A stretch of DNA of 64,000 nucleotides from Methanocaldococcus lauensis (GTDB lineage: Archaea; AGJL01; Methanococci; Methanococcales; Methanocaldococcaceae). Within the stretch, counting starts at the first letter, position 1. The number at the start of each line of letters is the position of its first letter. The position numbers and the translations under genes were made by a program. The stretch lies in the NCBI RefSeq assembly GCF_902827225.1, contig NZ_LR792632.1:1259030-1323029 (forward strand), read 5' to 3'. A model generated the notes under the pieces. That model made no database searches. It was not told the DNA's origin and worked only from the letters and a program-made list of their open reading frames with translations. Positions 52,101 to 61,058 of the stretch are shown here, in pieces.

Positions 52101-54151
52101 TCTATACTTTCAATAGTTTTTATTAATTTAATGAAAAACTCTTTATCTTTGTATTTCCATATGTGAATGTTTTTAATCTCTTCCTCATCAGCATCAACTA
52201 ATCCTTTTGGGATGTTTATATATATCTCTTTATTGGCAGATATTAATTTTTTTGGAACCACAATTAAATCTCCAACCTTTATTTCGTTACCTTTAACGCA
52301 TACAATTCTTCCATTTTCATATTTAAATAAACTATGACCTTCAGTTATTTTTATCGTTCTTCCAGACCTCAACCTTATTTTATATGCCTTCCCAGAATAT
52401 TTATGTCTTATTAACGCTTTAACCTTGTTTATAGAACTTTCTTTACTCTCTATATTAAAGGAGAATGTTTTTAAGGTAATGGATTTTATATTTGACAAAT
52501 TTAGGATTCTACTATTTCCACGGACTTTAATTTTCCTTCTATATCTTTTGATAAGTTTATCTATATATTCTCCAATCTTTACAACTTTACATTTCTCATC
52601 ATTTTCTATAATAGTTAAATATTCATCTGGTAAGATACTATTAGCCAAAATCTTTAAAGATTGTTGCTCATAATTTAGTAATTTATATTCCTCATCTTCT
52701 TTATTTAGTTGTTTCATTTTTTTCTTAATATTTATTCTTCTCTCAATTAAATTCCTCAAAGTTTTTGGAATTAAACCCTCTCTTTTTTTACAGAACCAAT
52801 GTCCTAATATTTTTTCACTTTCATCTTTGCAACATTCACAGTCCAATGTATCAGGGCTTATATTATAGGAAATTATTATAGAAGGATACAAACTTCTGAA
52901 GTCCATTGATATTATATCCTCAAATATTCCCTTTTCTGGTTCTTTGACATAACCTCCTTCGTATGTAGTTAATAAACGCCTTCTATATTCTTCATCATCT
53001 GGCTTATTTGGAACTATCATATTCTCTTTAAATGCATTTTTCATTAATAAGTATTCAACCATCTGCCCAGAAGTCATTCTTGTAATCTCAAATGGTGTTT
53101 GATTAACTATTCTTGAAAACATCACTTCCAAGGGGAAGAAATAATTTCCTACTTTGTATGTGTATTTAGCATCCTGTAAGGAATATTCAATTAATGTTTT
53201 ATCGTTATTTATCCAATAATTTGCAATATCTTTGTGTGAAATCTTCAACTTCTTAATTCCAAATAGATTATAGACGACATCTTCCAATGTGTATTTTGTT
53301 AATTTTAGCAATCTTCTTGAAATTGGATATAAATCAATATGAACTCTTCCAGGAATATAACTTCTATATTCCATTCCTCCTCTTTTTATCTTTATTTCTT
53401 CATTTTCCTTTCCCAACTCAATTTTTATGTTGTATAATTTAGCCCTCTCTTTTAAGTAAGGGAAATCAAAGTTATCTCCGTTGTAAGTGTAGATAATGTC
53501 ATATTTTTTTAATGTTTCAATTATTTTTTTAATTAACATTTTTTCATTTTCAACAACTTCAATATTTGGATGGTCAAATTCTTTATAGGTAATAACTTTT
53601 CCTCCATTTTCATCCCAAAAACTTGCCATTAATATAGGATCTCTCTCTGGATCTGGCTCAGTGTCTCTATTATAAACTTCAATATCAAAAGCTACTGCTT
53701 TTAATTTAGGGATCTCTCTACTTACTGGTTTATTATTTTCAAAATTCCAATATGTCATAGGAATAATATCTTTATCAATTAAATATCTCTTAGCAAAAGG
53801 AATATCATGCTCGTAAATTTCTTTAACAATTTCACAATCTTTAACTTTTCTAAGTTTCGGAACTTTTTGTGGATGAGTGGCAATAATTTTTATAACTTCT
53901 TTTTCTTTTTTGAATATCTTTTTTTTAACTACTTTAAAATCTTCAACAAATTTTAATAAATCATTTTTTAAAAGGAAATCTTTTATAGTTTCAATATCCT
54001 CATAATCTATCTTATCTTTATTCAATTCAACATAAAAGTATGGTTTAAAATCTCTATCCTTTAATATAGAATTAGTGAAATAAAGGTAGATTATGGCTTT
54101 ATCATCAACAGTTTTGTATGTATTGTCTATTAATGCATCTATTTTTTCCAT
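49196..54151 (-). CDS. polB: Family-B DNA polymerase with two inteins
   Basis: Replicative/repair polymerase precursor of 1651 residues; after splicing of two inteins the enzyme is about 780 residues. Extein 1 (1-504): 3'-5' exonuclease motifs AFDIEVYN and YNGDNFDFPYL, polymerase motif A DFRSLYPSI, and the start of motif B (QQSLKILAN). Extein 2 (997-1044): SHYGYLAYPRARFYS to VIYAD. Extein 3 (1424-1651): TDGFYAIW (motif C rejoined as YADTDG), YIRRDWS, ending with the PCNA peptide QLTLDKFFK. I start at ATG 54151 because GGGGATGG lies just before; a longer frame to 54217 has a non-native N-terminus. MoeA's stop is 34 bp away on the upstream side. Confidence 0.96.
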   Translation of the reverse strand: MEKIDALIDNTYKTVDDKAIIYLYFTNSILKDRDFKPYFYVELNKDKIDYEDIETIKDFLLKNDLLKFVEDFKVVKKKIFKKEKEVIKIIATHPQKVPKLRKVKDCEIVKEIYEHDIPFAKRYLIDKDIIPMTYWNFENNKPVSREIPKLKAVAFDIEVYNRDTEPDPERDPILMASFWDENGGKVITYKEFDHPNIEVVENEKMLIKKIIETLKKYDIIYTYNGDNFDFPYLKERAKLYNIKIELGKENEEIKIKRGGMEYRSYIPGRVHIDLYPISRRLLKLTKYTLEDVVYNLFGIKKLKISHKDIANYWINNDKTLIEYSLQDAKYTYKVGNYFFPLEVMFSRIVNQTPFEITRMTSGQMVEYLLMKNAFKENMIVPNKPDDEEYRRRLLTTYEGGYVKEPEKGIFEDIISMDFRSLYPSIIISYNISPDTLDCECCKDESEKILGHWFCKKREGLIPKTLRNLIERRINIKKKMKQLNKEDEEYKLLNYEQQSLKILANSILPDEYLTIIENDEKCKVVKIGEYIDKLIKRYRRKIKVRGNSRILNLSNIKSITLKTFSFNIESKESSINKVKALIRHKYSGKAYKIRLRSGRTIKITEGHSLFKYENGRIVCVKGNEIKVGDLIVVPKKLISANKEIYINIPKGLVDADEEEIKNIHIWKYKDKEFFIKLIKTIESIENKEFDKVYTDSLKYLNELNLITYKTYKKYSKIDKITIKILDKKKFAIYKKYVETFLKYGNFRKKYVIIPYLKIKDFILNLPDKEFEDCEIGAYSEKLDALLKLDEKLAKFLGVFIPRGVLSKIIQDDYIIYEVAVYKSIPEHQEKVLEIFREVFGSGSISKDKVRMEKKIVYLLLKYIFKFGDKGKDTKKRIPEELFLAKESVIRSFIEGFIIAKKNKFKEPLTFMAKDEEYLYQLMLLFNLVGIPTRFTPVKNKGYRLTVIPPNTRNYLFDKDLMLDKVKSIEEFEYNGYVYDLSVKENENFLVNNIYAHNSHYGYLAYPRARFYSKECAEIVTYLGRKYIQQTIEEAEKFGFKVIYADSVSGDSEIIIREKGEIKFTKIKELFKNVEYKLGDKEYCTLQDVEALTLDDNGRLVWKKVPYIMRHLARKKMYRVWITNSWYIDVTEDHSLIGYLNTKSIKKLKKIGERFIEIKPREIGKTVKSLITLNGALIKDNDCAIDIGVKFWELIGLLIGDGSWGGNTNSAKYYLHLSAGVDKEEIVNKILEPLKKAGVIKYYYVNRKGDIKILSKKLVKFMRVFKDESGRKIIPKFLYKLRRRYIEAFLRGLFSAEGSIIIKRGNPDVRLTNINEELLKSIRELLWLVGISHSIFKDSGTYLMHIFIKNKWLFAKRIGFLIERKQKKLMNHLKPNSKYKSTFFGLDFDLVRVIKVEEIDYNDYVYDIEVEETHRFFANGILVHNTDGFYAIWKEKISKDEVIKKALEFVEYINSKLPGTMELEFEGYFKRGIFVTKKKYALIDENGKITIKGLEYIRRDWSNIAKITQKKVLEALLVEGNIEKAKKIIQEVIKDLREGKIKKEDLIIYTQLTKDPKEYKTTAPHVEIAKKLMREGKRIKVGDIIGYIIVKGTKSISERAKLPEEVDIDDVDVNYYIDNQILPPVLRIMEAVGVSKNELKKEGAQLTLDKFFK
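49883..51019 (-). other. Intein 2 in polB (motif C site), intact-looking LAGLIDADG endonuclease
   Basis: Precursor residues 1045-1423 (379 aa), inserted inside YAD|TDG of motif C. Begins SVSGDSEIII, ends GILVHN, next residue Thr. Block B is TEDHSL. LAGLIDADG blocks are LIGLLIGDGSWGG and LRGLFSAEGSIII with the catalytic acids present, so a homing nuclease for this site is likely active. Confidence 0.93.
51164..52639 (-). other. Intein 1 in polB (motif B site), decayed homing endonuclease
   Basis: Precursor residues 505-996 (492 aa). Begins with Ser (SILPDEYLTIIEN) and ends IYAHN, followed by Ser of motif B (SHYGY). Splicing blocks look intact: block B TEGH, C-terminal His-Asn, next residue Ser. 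The LAGLIDADG blocks are damaged: LGVFIPRGVL has Arg in place of the catalytic acid and IEGFIIAKKN lacks Asp/Gly. It should splice but is unlikely to home by itself. Confidence 0.92.
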
Positions 54152-54250
54152 AACCATCCCCACTTTGTATATTTTTAAGTAAAATTTAAACAATAGGGGA
54201 ATTATTTTTATCTTCATTAAATATGTTTAATACTCAAAACTATGAACCAT

Positions 54251-56116
54251 TTAATTTTCCCATATAACCTCTCCACAATTTTCTGGCTTTTCAAATGGCA
54301 ATTTAACTTTTTTTAAACCTTCAATAAATTTCTTTACATCTTCATCATTAAACCTTTCCTTTCTAATTAAAAAATCATAATGCTCATCTGCTAACTTTAT
54401 AAATCCTAATCCATACTGTTCTGCAACTGTCTTTATCCCTAAACCAATATCTGCCTTTTTCATTGCCACTGCTGTAGCAACTGCTGAATGTGTCTTTGCC
54501 TCTATGTTGTATCCTTTAATCTCTTTTGGATTAATTTTATTTTCTTTTAAAAACTTATCAAACAATATTCTCGTCCCAGAACCTTTATTTCTATTTATAA
54601 ACTCCAAATTATATATATTTTTCAATATGTCCTCAATAGTTTTAAAGTTGAATTCTTTCCTAAACATAAAACCCTGCTCTCTAATATACCCTCTAACCAA
54701 AACTGCATCTTTTACATTGTATCTCTCTAAGAATGGAATATTATATTCGTTGGTTTTCTCATCCAATAAATGGATTCCTGAAATATCTGACTCTCCTCTT
54801 TTTATTGCCAACAATCCTCCTAAGGAACCAACATTTATTGTCTTTGCCATTAAATTAGTTTCTTTTAAAATTAAGTCAATTCCTATACAGTGACTACCAA
54901 TAATATTTAGTCCAACTTTAACATCTCCAAATAAATATACATTAACTTCTTCATTCTCTAAGATTTCTTTATTCTCCTCTACAACAATGTATCCATCCGC
55001 CTCTGATAGAGATGTTATTGCTCCACTACCCTTAGTTATTGGATATGCTGAATATCCATTTTTATGCTTAACCAAAATAACTGGTAAGTATTCAACTCTA
55101 CCCTTAGCAGATATGTATCTTAAAGGAAACTTCGCCTTTACAACATTTTTTTTGTCACCAAAGAGAACATCAAATATTGTTAAGCATGATGTAGGATATC
55201 CTGGCAATCCGACAATTAATTTATTATCAATTTTTCCAATTATTGTTGGCTTTCCCGGCTTTATCTTTATTCCATGAATTAAAATCTCTCCACCTAATTC
55301 TTTAATAGCAGTTTCTGTTAAGTCTCCGACTCCCGCTGAAGTTCCCCCACTCAATAAAATTATGTCGCATTTTTTTAATGCCTTTTTAATTTTTTCTTTT
55401 AAATCTTCTACATCATCCTTAGATATTCCAAAAAATTCAAAATCATATCCGAGATTTTTTATATATGATGCCAATGTATATGTATTGATATCGTAAATTT
55501 TTCCAAATTTTAATGGCTCTCCTGGACTTATAAGTTCGTTGCCAGTTGAGATAATTCCAAATTTTAATTTTTTATAAACTTTAACTTTGTTTCTACCAAT
55601 TGCCGCTAAAACTCCTATATCTCTTGGAGTCAATTTAGTGTTTTTTCTTAAAACTAATTCACCAGTCATTATATCTGAGCCAGTGAATTGAATATTTTCC
55701 ATAGGAGGGACTGCCTTGTATATTAAAACTTTGTTATCTTTTTTTTCAGTGTATTCAACCATTACAACTGCATTAGAACCCTTTGGAATTACTGCCCCAG
55801 TTGCTATTTCTACACATTCTCCATTTTTTATTTCTATATCTTTAATTTCTCCTGCCTTTAATGAGTCAATTATTTTCAATTCTATTGGATTATTTTCATC
55901 TGCCTCATAAGTGTCTTCTGCCTTAACTGCATATCCATCCATCTTTGCTCTATCGTAAGGTGGAATATCAACATCAGAAAATACATCTTCAGCCAAAACT
56001 CTACCAATGGCGTTAAATAAATCAACCTCTTCAATCTCATTTTTTAATTTATCTATATAATTATTTACTATAAATTTTGCTTCATCAATACTATGTAATT
56101 TTAAATATCTTCTCAT
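54251..56116 (-). CDS. moeA: Molybdopterin molybdotransferase MoeA with C-terminal substrate-binding-like domain
   Basis: MoeA inserts molybdate or tungstate into adenylated molybdopterin. 621 residues: MoeA domains (about 1-400) with [45 protein letters not shown] and [10 protein letters not shown]; then a periplasmic-binding-like (LysR-substrate/ModE-type) domain at about 410-610 with [10 protein letters not shown] and [13 protein letters not shown]. This fused form is normal in methanogens; the extra domain may sense the oxyanion. It starts 1 base after the stop of cofC. Formylmethanofuran dehydrogenase is a likely user of the cofactor. Confidence 0.94.
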   Translation of the reverse strand: MRRYLKLHSIDEAKFIVNNYIDKLKNEIEEVDLFNAIGRVLAEDVFSDVDIPPYDRAKMDGYAVKAEDTYEADENNPIELKIIDSLKAGEIKDIEIKNGECVEIATGAVIPKGSNAVVMVEYTEKKDNKVLIYKAVPPMENIQFTGSDIMTGELVLRKNTKLTPRDIGVLAAIGRNKVKVYKKLKFGIISTGNELISPGEPLKFGKIYDINTYTLASYIKNLGYDFEFFGISKDDVEDLKEKIKKALKKCDIILLSGGTSAGVGDLTETAIKELGGEILIHGIKIKPGKPTIIGKIDNKLIVGLPGYPTSCLTIFDVLFGDKKNVVKAKFPLRYISAKGRVEYLPVILVKHKNGYSAYPITKGSGAITSLSEADGYIVVEENKEILENEEVNVYLFGDVKVGLNIIGSHCIGIDLILKETNLMAKTINVGSLGGLLAIKRGESDISGIHLLDEKTNEYNIPFLERYNVKDAVLVRGYIREQGFMFRKEFNFKTIEDILKNIYNLEFINRNKGSGTRILFDKFLKENKINPKEIKGYNIEAKTHSAVATAVAMKKADIGLGIKTVAEQYGLGFIKLADEHYDFLIRKERFNDEDVKKFIEGLKKVKLPFEKPENCGEVIWEN

Positions 56117-56117
56117 T

Positions 56118-56774
56118 TTACTCCCTCCTTATTATAAATCTACCAGCAGATGAATGCTTTGGCTCCACAGTAATCCCTAAACTCTCTAAATATTTTTTTG
56201 TAAAAGAGGAATCTCCGTGTATAAATATCTCCCCCAAATCTTCTGGAGTATTAATATCAACTGAAATTAAAAAAGAGTCATAAATATAGTATTTTAAATT
56301 TCTCTTTTTTGCCTCTTCTAAGTGTTTTAAAAAGCTAAAACCCTCATATTTCATTTCAATCAAATTCTTCGATTTTAAATATAACAAATTAGTTCCTCCT
56401 CCTCTTGATGGGGCAATAATTAAGTCATAATGTTTAGATAGATTTAATATATCTTCAATATGCTTTTTATTAATTAAAGGAACATCTGCGGGAATAATAA
56501 TAACTTCCTCATCGTCTATTTCTTCAAATGCCTGCTTTATTGCATTATTTAATCCTTTATATTTTTCTTTTATCATTTGGGCGTTTAACTCATTTTTAGC
56601 AAAATTTAGGATTTCCTCATCCTTACTAACAACTACTATGTCTAAACCTTCTAAGGCTCTTTTAATATCTTTGAGCATATTAAATAATAAGTTTTTTCTC
56701 TCTTCGTCATTTAAAAATTCTGATAGTCTGGTTTTTAAAGAGTTTATTGGAGATATTGGAATTATAACTTTCAT
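56118..56774 (-). CDS. cofC: 2-phospho-L-lactate guanylyltransferase
   Basis: CofC makes lactyl-diphospho-guanosine for coenzyme F420 synthesis. 218 residues with a nucleotidyl-transferase fold: [20 protein letters not shown] at the start, [11 protein letters not shown] (metal/GTP site) and [14 protein letters not shown] 56774 is preferred, with GGGTGAGAT upstream, over a start 11 codons earlier that overlaps the MBL gene. It is followed at once by moeA (stop at 56118, start at 56116). Confidence 0.93.
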   Translation of the reverse strand: MKVIIPISPINSLKTRLSEFLNDEERKNLLFNMLKDIKRALEGLDIVVVSKDEEILNFAKNELNAQMIKEKYKGLNNAIKQAFEEIDDEEVIIIPADVPLINKKHIEDILNLSKHYDLIIAPSRGGGTNLLYLKSKNLIEMKYEGFSFLKHLEEAKKRNLKYYIYDSFLISVDINTPEDLGEIFIHGDSSFTKKYLESLGITVEPKHSSAGRFIIRRE

Positions 56775-56787
56775 TATTATCTCACCC

Positions 56788-57411
56788 TTACAAAAATAAC
56801 TTAGCATAACTAAAAGCCATTCTATCCCCTACATCACCATGCCCGGGATATATCTTATCTATATTTTTCTCATATGCTATTCTTTCCAACTTATTTATAG
56901 AATTCCTCAACTCTATAATATTTCCAGTAGGTAAATCCCATCTTCCTATACCATAAGAAAAAATAGTATCTCCAGTTATTAAACTATCTTTATATATTAT
57001 TGAGATTGAGCCATAAGTATGTCCTGGAGTTCTTATAACTTCCAAATCATATTTTTTTAATTCTTCCTCAATTTCAGATAGTGGAATTATTTCTCTTGGA
57101 GGTTTAAGGTCTCTTCCAAATAAAGATGAAGCTGTAACTTTATCTCCACTTTTTAAATGTTTAACTTCTTTATCCTCTATCACTGTTGGACAGTTAAAAT
57201 ATTCCTCAACTAAGTAATTTGCAGATGTATGGTCATAATGACAGTGAGTATTTATAATTAAGTCAATATCTTTTATGCCATATCTTTTTAATTCATCCAT
57301 TAATATGCTAAAATTTTCTTCAATCCCCGGATCGATAAGAATATTTTTATTTTTAGTTTTTATTAAGTAAGAGTTTGAACTGTATCCATATCCATTAAGT
57401 TTTAAAATCAC
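56788..57411 (-). CDS. MBL-fold metallo-hydrolase (glyoxalase II-like)
   Basis: A 207-residue metallo-beta-lactamase fold protein. Zinc ligands are seen in THCHYDHTSAN (HxHxDH at about 57-62), TPGHTYGS (about 134), GDTIFSYG (about 154) and YPGHGD (about 196). No extra domain, so it is a small hydrolase of unknown substrate, perhaps a thioester. GGTGGGAATGTG precedes the ATG. It is 13 bp upstream of the cofC start and follows UPF0148 by 14 bp in a run of small genes on this strand. Confidence 0.9.
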   Translation of the reverse strand: MILKLNGYGYSSNSYLIKTKNKNILIDPGIEENFSILMDELKRYGIKDIDLIINTHCHYDHTSANYLVEEYFNCPTVIEDKEVKHLKSGDKVTASSLFGRDLKPPREIIPLSEIEEELKKYDLEVIRTPGHTYGSISIIYKDSLITGDTIFSYGIGRWDLPTGNIIELRNSINKLERIAYEKNIDKIYPGHGDVGDRMAFSYAKLFL

Positions 57412-57425
57412 ATTCCCACCGCTAA

Positions 57426-57782
57426 TTATTTAATTTTCTTAAAGATTTTAATTAAAATATATAATGCTTCTCCGATTTCTTTAATTCTATTAATTTCATT
57501 TTCATTTTTTAATCTCTCTCCCAAGTAATTAATTTTTTCCTTTATTATTTCTTCAATATTTACATCTACTTTTTTATCCTCTTTATCTTTTTGAGTAGTT
57601 AATTCTTTTTCTTTATCCTTAGTTTTTATCTCTTCCTCTTTAATTCTTTCACATACAGGGCAGTATATTTTTCCATTCTTTTCAAATAGAGGATAGCCAC
57701 ATTTTTGACAATGTTTTGAGAGCATTTTACTACCTTTCAATAATTCATTTGATAAGATTTTTATAAATTCATCCTCTTCCAT
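57426..57782 (-). CDS. UPF0148 zinc-finger protein (Sjogren/scleroderma autoantigen 1-like)
   Basis: A 118-residue protein with an N-terminal helix, a zinc finger CQKCGYPLFEKNGKIYCPVC (about 25-44) and a long charged helix/coil rich in Lys/Glu. This is the UPF0148 pattern, related to human SSSCA1; function is unknown. Start ATG 57782 follows GGTGAGAGTT. It overlaps the end of the upstream radical SAM gene by 14 nt, so they are likely cotranslated. Confidence 0.82.
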   Translation of the reverse strand: MEEDEFIKILSNELLKGSKMLSKHCQKCGYPLFEKNGKIYCPVCERIKEEEIKTKDKEKELTTQKDKEDKKVDVNIEEIIKEKINYLGERLKNENEINRIKEIGEALYILIKIFKKIK

Positions 57783-58629
57783 AACTCTCACCAAATAGTT
57801 TCATTAAAAATTCTCTTGCAAAACATTGATTACTTTTTACCTTAGGTAATTCTATATTATCTTTATTTATATTTCCTAAACATTTAAACCCTTCCAATGT
57901 AGGGCATAAATAAACATCTCCATATTCATTAACAAATAGCAAATCTCCAGAGTTTAAATAGCAATATTTATTTTTATCTCTTTTTTGTAAATTTTTTATA
58001 TAGATTGGATAACTTTTTAATTTATTTAGTATGTTGTTAAATTCCTCAAAATTTGGCATTAACTTTAAATGCTCTTTTTTTGTTACCTTTAATACATCAA
58101 AACTTATACTTTTTACGCCAAATGCAATTAGGTATTTAACAAAATCCTCCAAATATGGTAAATTTTTATTTGTAACAACTGTTGTTATTCCAAAAGGAAC
58201 ATTATAAGATTTTAAAATATACATTCCTCTCAATGTGTCTAAGGTTGATGATTTTCCATCTTTATAAGGTCTCAAAATATCATTTATCTCCAATCCATCA
58301 ATACTAACTCCAACTTTTATATTAAGTTCCTTGATTTTTTCTGCCATTTCTTCAGTAATTAAAGTTCCATTGGTTTGAATTGCATATTCAATTTTAAAGT
58401 CATTGTATTTGTTATTACAATACTCAACAACTTTTTCAATTAAATTAAAATTTAATAGGGGCTCTCCGCCAGTAAATTGTATTTTTAGTTGATTATCTAA
58501 ATTTGTTAAATAGTTTATAGCGTTTTTGGCTGTTTTAAAATCCATATCTTTATTATTTTTATTGTTAGCATAGCAGTAAATACATTTTAAATTACATCTA
58601 TTCGTTACTTTCAATATCAAATACTTCAT
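57769..58629 (-). CDS. Radical SAM protein with SPASM-like C-terminal cysteines
   Basis: A 286-residue radical SAM enzyme. Cluster motif CNLKCIYC (about 12-19), then FTGGEPLLN, QTNGTLI and VSIDGLEINDILRPYKDG. Further cysteines near 225-275 (YCYLNSG, YLCPTLEGFKC, NQCFAREF) may bind a second cluster as in SPASM-type maturases. Its target could be a peptide, but no short peptide gene with a Cys pattern is seen nearby. I use ATG 58629, with GGGGATATA upstream; the longer frame to 58749 is not conserved-looking. First gene of the run UPF0148-MBL-cofC-moeA. Confidence 0.85.
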   Translation of the reverse strand: MKYLILKVTNRCNLKCIYCYANNKNNKDMDFKTAKNAINYLTNLDNQLKIQFTGGEPLLNFNLIEKVVEYCNNKYNDFKIEYAIQTNGTLITEEMAEKIKELNIKVGVSIDGLEINDILRPYKDGKSSTLDTLRGMYILKSYNVPFGITTVVTNKNLPYLEDFVKYLIAFGVKSISFDVLKVTKKEHLKLMPNFEEFNNILNKLKSYPIYIKNLQKRDKNKYCYLNSGDLLFVNEYGDVYLCPTLEGFKCLGNINKDNIELPKVKSNQCFAREFLMKLFGESYGRG

Positions 58630-58744
58630 TATATCCCCTATTTGTAAAAATTTTTTATAATAATTTTTTGTTATTAGTTTAAAATTATTTCGACAACTGC
58701 CTATACGCACAAAATACCTACATAAATACAAATAAAAACGAATA

Positions 58745-58853
58745 CACAAAAAAAATATATTTGCCTAATAATACAAATTTAAAATGAGCCGAGGATCGTG
58801 TGGGGGCGTTGTAAAGGGGTTATTTTCAAAGTTTAGTATAATTAAATATTTTA
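58745..58853 (+). promoter_or_regulatory. Archaellum operon promoter and GC-rich leader
   Basis: A TATA-like AAAATATATTTGCC lies at about 58753-58765, giving a start near 58788. The leader to the first archaellin ATG (58865) then contains the unusual G-rich stretch GAGCCGAGGATCGTG followed by TGGGGGCG and AAGGGG, within otherwise AT-rich DNA. A second TATA-like AGTATAATTAAATATT is at 58836-58851. Leader structure or an RNA-binding site is possible; not shown. Confidence 0.45.
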
Positions 58854-58864
58854 GGTGATAAGGG

Positions 58865-59503
58865 ATGAAAGTATATGAGTTTATAAAGGGTAAGAGGGGG
58901 GCAATAGGTATAGGAACCTTAATAATCTTCATAGCAATGGTATTAGTTGCCGCTGTAGCAGCAGCTGTCTTAATCAATACAAGCGGATTCCTCCAACAAA
59001 AAGCTATGGCTACCGGTAAGGAAAGTACTGAACAGGTCGCCAGTGGTTTAATGTGTACAGGTGTAACTGGACATAAAAATAGCAATGGCTTAGATAGAAT
59101 TGCAATATATATTACTCCAAATGCGGGAAGTGCTCCAATTGACTTAAAGCAGGTAAAGATATTCTTAACATATGATGGTAAATCAGCTGTACTTAACTTT
59201 TCAAAAGTTACATCAGAAACCGAAGGTTCTGGAGATATATTTAATGTTAATGATTGGAATAGTGCAGATAATAGCTCATTTGTTGTAGGAATTATTCAAG
59301 ATGCTGATAAGTCCTTAGAAAGTGGGGTTATTAATAAAGGGGACATTGCTGTACTACTAGTGAATGTATCTGCAGTATTTGGGGGAGAAATTCCTACAAG
59401 AGAGGAAGTTACTGGAAAAGTCGTTCCAGAGTTTGGAGCTCCTGCTGTTATTGAATTCACAACCCCTGCAGCATATACCGATGAGGTATTTGAATTACAA
59501 TAA
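58865..59503 (+). CDS. flaB1: Archaellin FlaB1
   Basis: Structural subunit of the archaellum filament. The 212-residue preprotein has a type III (prepilin-like) signal: [12 protein letters not shown] before [10 protein letters not shown], cut by FlaK, then the hydrophobic helix ending near residue 35. The body contains likely N-glycosylation sites (for example NSS), and the end [17 protein letters not shown] is the family C-terminus. GGTGATAAGGG precedes the ATG. First of four archaellin genes in the operon. Confidence 0.96.
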   Translation: MKVYEFIKGKRGAIGIGTLIIFIAMVLVAAVAAAVLINTSGFLQQKAMATGKESTEQVASGLMCTGVTGHKNSNGLDRIAIYITPNAGSAPIDLKQVKIFLTYDGKSAVLNFSKVTSETEGSGDIFNVNDWNSADNSSFVVGIIQDADKSLESGVINKGDIAVLLVNVSAVFGGEIPTREEVTGKVVPEFGAPAVIEFTTPAAYTDEVFELQ

Positions 59504-59531
59504 ATCTTAATGATATTTTAGGTGATAAGGG

Positions 59532-60251
59532 ATGAAAGTATATGAGTTTATAAAGGGTAAGAAGGGGGCAATAGGTATAGGAACCTTAATAATCTTCATA
59601 GCAATGGTATTAGTTGCCGCTGTAGCAGCAGCTGTCTTAATCAATACAAGCGGATTCCTCCAACAAAAAGCTATGGCTACCGGTAAGGAAAGTACTGAAC
59701 AGGTCGCCAGTGGTTTGAAAATAATTGAAGTAAAAGGCTATCATGATGGTTCTAAAATTAAGCAATTAGCAATCTTTATCTCACCAAATGCGGGAAGTAC
59801 TCCAATTGACTTAAAGCAGGTAAAGGTTATGTTAAATAATGGAACTAAAAAGGTTGTTTTATCCTACAATAATACATATTACGAAGACGATACTAATGGG
59901 ACAACTAATATCTTTAACTATAACGATATAGAAACTGCCACTACAGAAACATCTGATGCATGGGCATATAACAATGGTACTGGAGGAGTAAAATATTTAC
60001 CAGCAAATAATTTTGGAATAATAGTGATTCAAGATGCTGATGGTTCATGCCAAAAGGACACTCCTGTAATAAACAAAGGAGATATTGTCGCATTAACAGT
60101 AAATACAGGTATTGATGGTATACACTTAGGATTACCTGTAAGAACAAAAGTTACTGGATCAGTCGTTCCAGAGTTTGGAGCTCCTGCTGTTATTGAATTC
60201 ACAACCCCTGCTAGCTACTTAAGTTCTCAGTATGTTATTGAATTACAATAA
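59532..60251 (+). CDS. flaB2: Archaellin FlaB2
   Basis: A 239-residue archaellin with the same N-terminal 60 residues as FlaB1 (one Lys/Arg change: KGKKG) and the longest variable middle of the first three; it holds several Asn-X-Thr/Ser sequences (NGT, NNT) for glycosylation. The end is [18 protein letters not shown]. It lies 28 bp after flaB1, with GGTGATAAGGG again before the ATG, and is expected to be a major filament subunit. Confidence 0.96.
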   Translation: MKVYEFIKGKKGAIGIGTLIIFIAMVLVAAVAAAVLINTSGFLQQKAMATGKESTEQVASGLKIIEVKGYHDGSKIKQLAIFISPNAGSTPIDLKQVKVMLNNGTKKVVLSYNNTYYEDDTNGTTNIFNYNDIETATTETSDAWAYNNGTGGVKYLPANNFGIIVIQDADGSCQKDTPVINKGDIVALTVNTGIDGIHLGLPVRTKVTGSVVPEFGAPAVIEFTTPASYLSSQYVIELQ

Positions 60252-60326
60252 ATTCTTAACTTAACTTAATTAAAATTATTTTTAATTATCAATAATTTCC
60301 CAATCAACATATGTAGGTGATAAGGG

Positions 60327-60983
60327 ATGAAAGTATATGAGTTTATAAAGGGTAAGAGGGGGGCAATAGGTATAGGAACCTTAATAATCTTCATAGCAAT
60401 GGTATTAGTTGCCGCTGTAGCAGCAGCTGTCTTAATCAATACAAGTGGATTCCTCCAACAAAAAGCTATGGCTACCGGTAGAGAAAGTACTGAACAGGTC
60501 GCCAGTGGTTTACAGACACTTCAAGTAGTAGGTATTCATAATAATAATAACATAACAAATCTTGCGATCCTTATCTCACCAAATGCGGGAAGTGCTCCAA
60601 TTGACTTAAAGCAGGTAACAGTTATGCTAACAAATGGTAAGAAAAAATCTATATTAAGATATAACGATACTAGAAAATTCAGTGATATAACATCAGGAGG
60701 AGATGTTTCAAATATATCATTATCTGCATGGAATGTTAGTGAGGGTCAGTTTGGAATAATAGTGATTCAAGATGCTGATGGTTCATGCCAAAATGATACC
60801 CCTGTAATAAACAAAGGAGATATTGTCGCATTAACAGTAAATGCAACAGCTAATGGATTAGGATTAGAACCTAGAACAAAAGTTACTGGATCAGTCGTTC
60901 CAGAGTTTGGAGCTCCTGCTGTTATTGAATTCACAACCCCTGCTAGCTACTTAAGTACACAGACAGTTATAGAACTTCAGTAA
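60327..60983 (+). CDS. flaB3: Archaellin FlaB3
   Basis: A 218-residue archaellin, N-terminal segment identical in design to FlaB1 and FlaB2. The block [24 protein letters not shown] is shared with FlaB2 almost base for base, evidence of recent exchange. Glycosylation-type sequences (NDT, NIS) occur in the middle. It follows flaB2 after 75 bp that include a T-rich tract and a fresh ribosome site. Confidence 0.95.
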   Translation: MKVYEFIKGKRGAIGIGTLIIFIAMVLVAAVAAAVLINTSGFLQQKAMATGRESTEQVASGLQTLQVVGIHNNNNITNLAILISPNAGSAPIDLKQVTVMLTNGKKKSILRYNDTRKFSDITSGGDVSNISLSAWNVSEGQFGIIVIQDADGSCQNDTPVINKGDIVALTVNATANGLGLEPRTKVTGSVVPEFGAPAVIEFTTPASYLSTQTVIELQ

Positions 60984-61058
60984 CTTTTTAAATTTTTAAT
61001 TTTTTATAAATTTTTATAAATATTTATTTAGTGTTATGGATTTTGAGGTGAATATACT

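Larger units (their letters stand above)
58846..60511 (+). repeat. About 200-bp nearly identical 5' segments of three archaellin genes
   Basis: Segments 58846-59049, 59513-59716 and 60314-60511, covering ribosome site, signal peptide and N-terminal helix, differ by only a few bases (for example aagAgg/aagaag and agCgga/agTgga). The bodies diverge strongly, while the ends (encoding [17 protein letters not shown]) are again nearly identical. This is the pattern of gene conversion at both ends. Confidence 0.9.
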
